NCBI GenBank assembly: GCA_017303995.1
Contig: JAFLBE010000011.1
Coordinates: 1 to 64,000 of the forward strand
Reading direction: 5' to 3'
Origin: Bacteroidota bacterium
GTDB taxonomy: Bacteria > Bacteroidota > JABWAT01
Length of the DNA: 64,000 nt
In this document: one piece after another, positions 61,283 through 64,000 of the stretch
Numbering within the stretch: the first letter of the stretch is position 1
Layout of the letters: the number at the start of each line of letters is the position of its first letter
Notes under the pieces: model-generated
What the model saw: only the letters and a program-made list of their open reading frames with translations
The model's database searches: none
Told to the model about the DNA's origin: nothing
Position numbers and translations under genes: made by a program

Positions 61283-63237
61283 AAAATGGCAGTTCCTCCA
61301 TAGAAGAGAACAGTGAGCAGCATAAATAAAATGTAGAACCGGATGTCAGTCCGGGAAAGAAAATCGACTGAAGTGATTTTTCCGATAATCCAGGAATAGA
61401 TTGGTTTCACCAGTCCGTCTTCTGAAAAATCACCGGCGTGAGAGTGAAACCGGGACGTTACAGGGAAAATGGTTTCCGGGATTTTGACCTTTGATTTCAG
61501 GTGCAAAACCGAAACTGCAATTCCGTTAATGTCATCAGCGTAAGAAGATGCGGTGTATTGCATTCTTGATGTTTGGCCTGCGTAGCCACAACCCCAGGCG
61601 GCCGATTTTCGCTGGTTGGTCCGGGAGACTTTCCAGATAATCAGAGTTGAAATCAGCAGGATGATGGCGGCAAAAATACCGGTAATAAAATTCCATTGGG
61701 CAAAGGTGGAAAAAGTTTGCGCAGATTCGCCCGATTGGAAAATGGCAACTACAGAAGAAATGATTCCCAGAATAATCTGCGGATAAATTCCGAAAAGCAG
61801 GCAAACAAACGCCAGTAAACCAAGTGAAAGATAATCCAAGCCAGTAACGGTGAATTTTAGATGAGGTGATCGTTCATTTCCCAGAAACATGATGCTGTTG
61901 ATTTTGGTGAAACAGGCAAGAGCCAATCCGCCAACGAAAGCAAGTCCGACCGTCATGAGCAGCATGAAAAAGGGAAAATATCCGCCAAAAATTGAGGCAG
62001 ATTCAAAAAAGCCACGGTAAATCAGAAACTCAGACATGAATCCGTTTAACGGTGGAAGTCCGCTGATGGCAACTGACCCGATCAGGAAAAGTCCCACAAA
62101 CCAGGGCGCAGATTTTACAATTCCGCCCATCAGTTCAATATTCCGGGTATGAAGATTCGAATAAATGACACCTGACCCGAGAAAAAGCAGAGATTTGAAA
62201 ATGGCGTGATTAAACGTATGAAATAAGGCGCCGCCAAGTCCCAGCCAGATTAAGGGTTGGATGGAATACGTCATTCCCAGACATCCGAGACCGATTCCAA
62301 TCCCGATAATTCCGATATTTTCGATGGAATGATAAGCCAGCAGCTTCTTGATGTCGTGCTGGGCAAGGGCATACCAAACGCCGAAAATGGCACTGAATAA
62401 ACTGATTGCAAGAATCCCGGCACCAATCCAGAGAGGAAGTGGTGAGCAAAATTCCAGCATCCGAAAAATGCCATAAATTCCGGTTTTGATGATGACGGCC
62501 GATAAAAACGCACTTAAAACCGTTGGGGCGATGGAATGGGCATGTGGCAGCCAGAAGTGAAACGGCATGAATCCGGCTTTGATGGCAAACCCGACAAATC
62601 CAAAAAAGAAAGCCACATAAAAGACCATCCCGGATGTTTGGGTAAGCTGGAAATCAGAAAACAGCCAGCTTCCCGATTGGGAATGAAGCAGGAAGAAAAA
62701 GATATAAAGACAAAAAGTAGCAAAGTGAGTGGTTGCAAAATAGATGAAACTGCCTTTTTGAATTTCCGGTTTTTCTTTTTCAAGCAATAATCCCAGATAG
62801 GCCATTAAAGTCATGAGTTCCCAGAAAATCAGGAAAACGATGGCATGATTAGCCAGAACCAAAAGCTGGGTTGATAGCAAAACCAGGGAAAAAGAAACCA
62901 GAAACGCTCTGACGGCAGCTGCTTTGTGGAGATATTGATTCAGATAAGAATGAGTTGAAAGAATTGCAGGAATTGCAGCAGAGGTGATAATCAGTAAAAA
63001 GAAAAGGGCGAGACCATCCAGCCGAAAAAAGGAAGACAAAACCGGAAAGGCCGGGAAAAGTAAAGGTGTTGCAGGTAAATGGACCAGATTGACCAAAGCA
63101 AAAGCCAGATTAAAAAGCAGACCGGCAGACATCACGCCAACATAAATCCGCAAAGCCAATTGAATCGGCTTAACCAGAACAGCAAAAACTGCCCCTATCA
63201 GGATAAGACTGCAACCGAGTATGAAAAGGTGATCCAA
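61267..63237 (-). CDS. Ehr complex: HyfB/NuoL-like proton-translocating subunit
   Basis: A 656-residue NuoL-family protein with about 16 helices. FAIKAGFMPFHFWLPHAHSIAPTVLSAFLSAVIIKTG (about 212-248) carries the key Lys. LAYHSIENIGIIGIG gives the second motif. A C-terminal hydrophilic part starting at about 545 with WGCGYAGQTSRMQY is followed by a last helix. The next upstream gene encodes a similar C-terminus. A 193-bp gap with a CCCCTCC repeat separates it from that gene. Confidence 0.93.
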   Translation of the reverse strand: MDHLFILGCSLILIGAVFAVLVKPIQLALRIYVGVMSAGLLFNLAFALVNLVHLPATPLLFPAFPVLSSFFRLDGLALFFLLIITSAAIPAILSTHSYLNQYLHKAAAVRAFLVSFSLVLLSTQLLVLANHAIVFLIFWELMTLMAYLGLLLEKEKPEIQKGSFIYFATTHFATFCLYIFFFLLHSQSGSWLFSDFQLTQTSGMVFYVAFFFGFVGFAIKAGFMPFHFWLPHAHSIAPTVLSAFLSAVIIKTGIYGIFRMLEFCSPLPLWIGAGILAISLFSAIFGVWYALAQHDIKKLLAYHSIENIGIIGIGIGLGCLGMTYSIQPLIWLGLGGALFHTFNHAIFKSLLFLGSGVIYSNLHTRNIELMGGIVKSAPWFVGLFLIGSVAISGLPPLNGFMSEFLIYRGFFESASIFGGYFPFFMLLMTVGLAFVGGLALACFTKINSIMFLGNERSPHLKFTVTGLDYLSLGLLAFVCLLFGIYPQIILGIISSVVAIFQSGESAQTFSTFAQWNFITGIFAAIILLISTLIIWKVSRTNQRKSAAWGCGYAGQTSRMQYTASSYADDINGIAVSVLHLKSKVKIPETIFPVTSRFHSHAGDFSEDGLVKPIYSWIIGKITSVDFLSRTDIRFYILFMLLTVLFYGGTAILWTYL

Positions 63238-63280
63238 GTTAGTGTCCGTTTAAAAAGACAGATTCATAATTTTTCAAACT

Positions 63281-63416
63281 CCCCTCCTTTTTTAAAGGAG
63301 AGCCTGACCCGTCCCGAGAATCGGGATCGGGGGGGTAGGAGTGGTTTTGTTATTTTCTGTTCAGCCCCAGGAAAACCACCCCGGCTTCGCCACCCCTCCT
63401 TTGGAAAAGGAGGGGA
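63281..63416. repeat. CCCCTCC-flanked intergenic repeat, copy 4
   Basis: It begins CCCCTCCTTTTTT and ends AAAAGGAGGGGA, with internal GTGGTTTTG / GAAAACCACCCC and GGCTTCGCCACCCC. A TCCCGAGAATCGGGA hairpin is inside. It interrupts the Ehr operon between two paralogous NuoL-like genes. Confidence 0.85.
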
Positions 63417-63430
63417 GTTAAAAAACCGCA

Positions 63431-64000
63431 TTAAATTTTATAAGCCAAAAACAGATAGAAAAGCAACGTTGCAACGGAAAAGGTCACATAAACCTGAATC
63501 TTGCCCGATTGCAGCCATTTGAATTTATCAATTGCCCAAAGCAGTCCGGTGTTTGCCGGAAAGATCAGACGGTTTAAAACCAGATCAGAAACGACCGTTC
63601 TGAAACTTCCGGGTTTGGGAAGCGAGGATTCCGGTTCCTGTTTTTCTTTGCTCACATTCAGGACTTCGCCGGCAATATTGATCATTTCATCTGAAAAGGA
63701 TGTATTCGAATATTGCATCCTGCTCGTTTGTGCCGGATAGCCACAACCCCAGGCGGGACTGATCCGTGTTTTTCTTTTCAGCGAAAACCGGTTTTTCAGG
63801 TAAAGCAAAATGCCGGTCACCACAAAAAGGGAAACGGCAATCAGACTCACATTTTGAATCCGGCCAACGGTGGTAAGTGAAGAAACCGGACCGGAAAGAT
63901 GAAACAACTCAGAATATACAGAAAGACAAAGTCCTACGATGGTTTGGGGAAATAATCCTGTAATCAAAATCAGAGCAACGAGGATGAAAAAGGCTGAGAA
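63431..64000 (-). CDS. Second NuoL/HyfB-like subunit of the Ehr complex (partial, N-terminus outside window)
   Basis: The frame is open to the right edge, so only the C-terminal 189 or so residues are seen. They include two helices, then WGCGYPAQTSRMQY, a hydrophilic stretch and a final helix (SVATLLFYLFLAYKI). The motif and layout match the end of the HyfB-like protein downstream, so this is a second, divergent copy. A second NuoL-type subunit in one complex adds a possible pumping module. Confidence 0.85.
   Translation of the reverse strand, partial: FSAFFILVALILITGLFPQTIVGLCLSVYSELFHLSGPVSSLTTVGRIQNVSLIAVSLFVVTGILLYLKNRFSLKRKTRISPAWGCGYPAQTSRMQYSNTSFSDEMINIAGEVLNVSKEKQEPESSLPKPGSFRTVVSDLVLNRLIFPANTGLLWAIDKFKWLQSGKIQVYVTFSVATLLFYLFLAYKI

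Noticed and set aside
56017-64000. Calling the operon a [NiFe] hydrogenase 4 (hyf)
   Set aside because: The large subunit lacks the CxxC pairs of L1 and L2, so it cannot bind the NiFe centre. Hyf names are used only as 'like'.
1-64000. tRNA, rRNA and CRISPR arrays
   Set aside because: No cloverleaf-like genes or regularly spaced identical repeats with unique spacers were found; the repeats seen are palindromic elements or heptamer arrays without spacers.

Overview
The window looks like a chromosomal segment of a Gram-negative bacterium of the Bacteroidota/Ignavibacteriota (FCB) kind. The evidence is a secreted protein with a type IX secretion C-terminal sorting tail (PNPFNPSTTI motif), Bacteroidota-type DUF4293, DUF4199 and alanine dehydrogenase proteins, a LytS/LytTR two-component pair, TonB receptors and many outer-membrane beta-barrels. 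Unlike classical Bacteroidia, many genes have clear AGGA/GGAG ribosome binding sites, which favours Ignavibacteria-like or related lineages. The exact lineage cannot be fixed from the sequence alone. I found no tRNA, rRNA or CRISPR array.

Layout. 156-5189: M23 endopeptidase, LtaS-like phosphoglycerol transferase, Bacteroidota-type alanine dehydrogenase, DUF4293 protein. 5404-21034: a nitrate-ammonification island on the minus strand. In transcription order it runs narC, narG, narH, narJ, narI, [repeats], narK-type 2, [repeats], narK-type 1, moaA, nrfH, nrfA, then an alginate-export-like porin. It covers nitrate import, nitrate to nitrite, and nitrite to ammonium. A pair of near-identical palindromes lies upstream of narC. 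21221-25391: T9SS cargo protein, COG0402 deaminase, porin-like protein. 25586-33329: TetR-controlled RND efflux operon, visibly more AT-rich and Bacteroidetes-like. 33441-38902: TPR protein, then a haem-uptake-like operon (TonB receptor, HmuY-like lipoprotein, CbiX/CbiK-like chelatase lipoprotein, PepSY-TM protein). 38960-40600: EamA exporter, DUF2238 protein. 40831-47015: TetR, LolA-like protein, two FtsX/LolC-type permeases, LolD-type ATPase and a beta-barrel. 47099-55257: LytTR/LytS pair, DUF1684, DUF4199, TPR lipoprotein, RuvB, Rrf2 regulator, MFS transporter. 55362-55949: REP-associated transposase (RAYT) carrying a REP palindrome inside its own coding sequence. 56017-64000: an energy-converting-hydrogenase-related (Ehr) membrane complex whose large subunit has lost the [NiFe] ligands; it runs off the right edge.

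Intergenic DNA is rich in small repeats: CCCCTCC-flanked elements (four), a 152-bp element with perfect 29-bp inverted ends, GTAGAGACGCGATT palindromes linked to the RAYT, and short heptamer tandem arrays that mostly sit directly after stop codons.

The most promising observations are the NiFe-less Ehr complex with a fused ferredoxin/small subunit and two NuoL-like subunits, the outer-membrane [20 protein letters not shown] haem locus, the RAYT with its embedded REP, the stop-codon-adjacent heptamer arrays, and the tandem palindromes before the nar operon.
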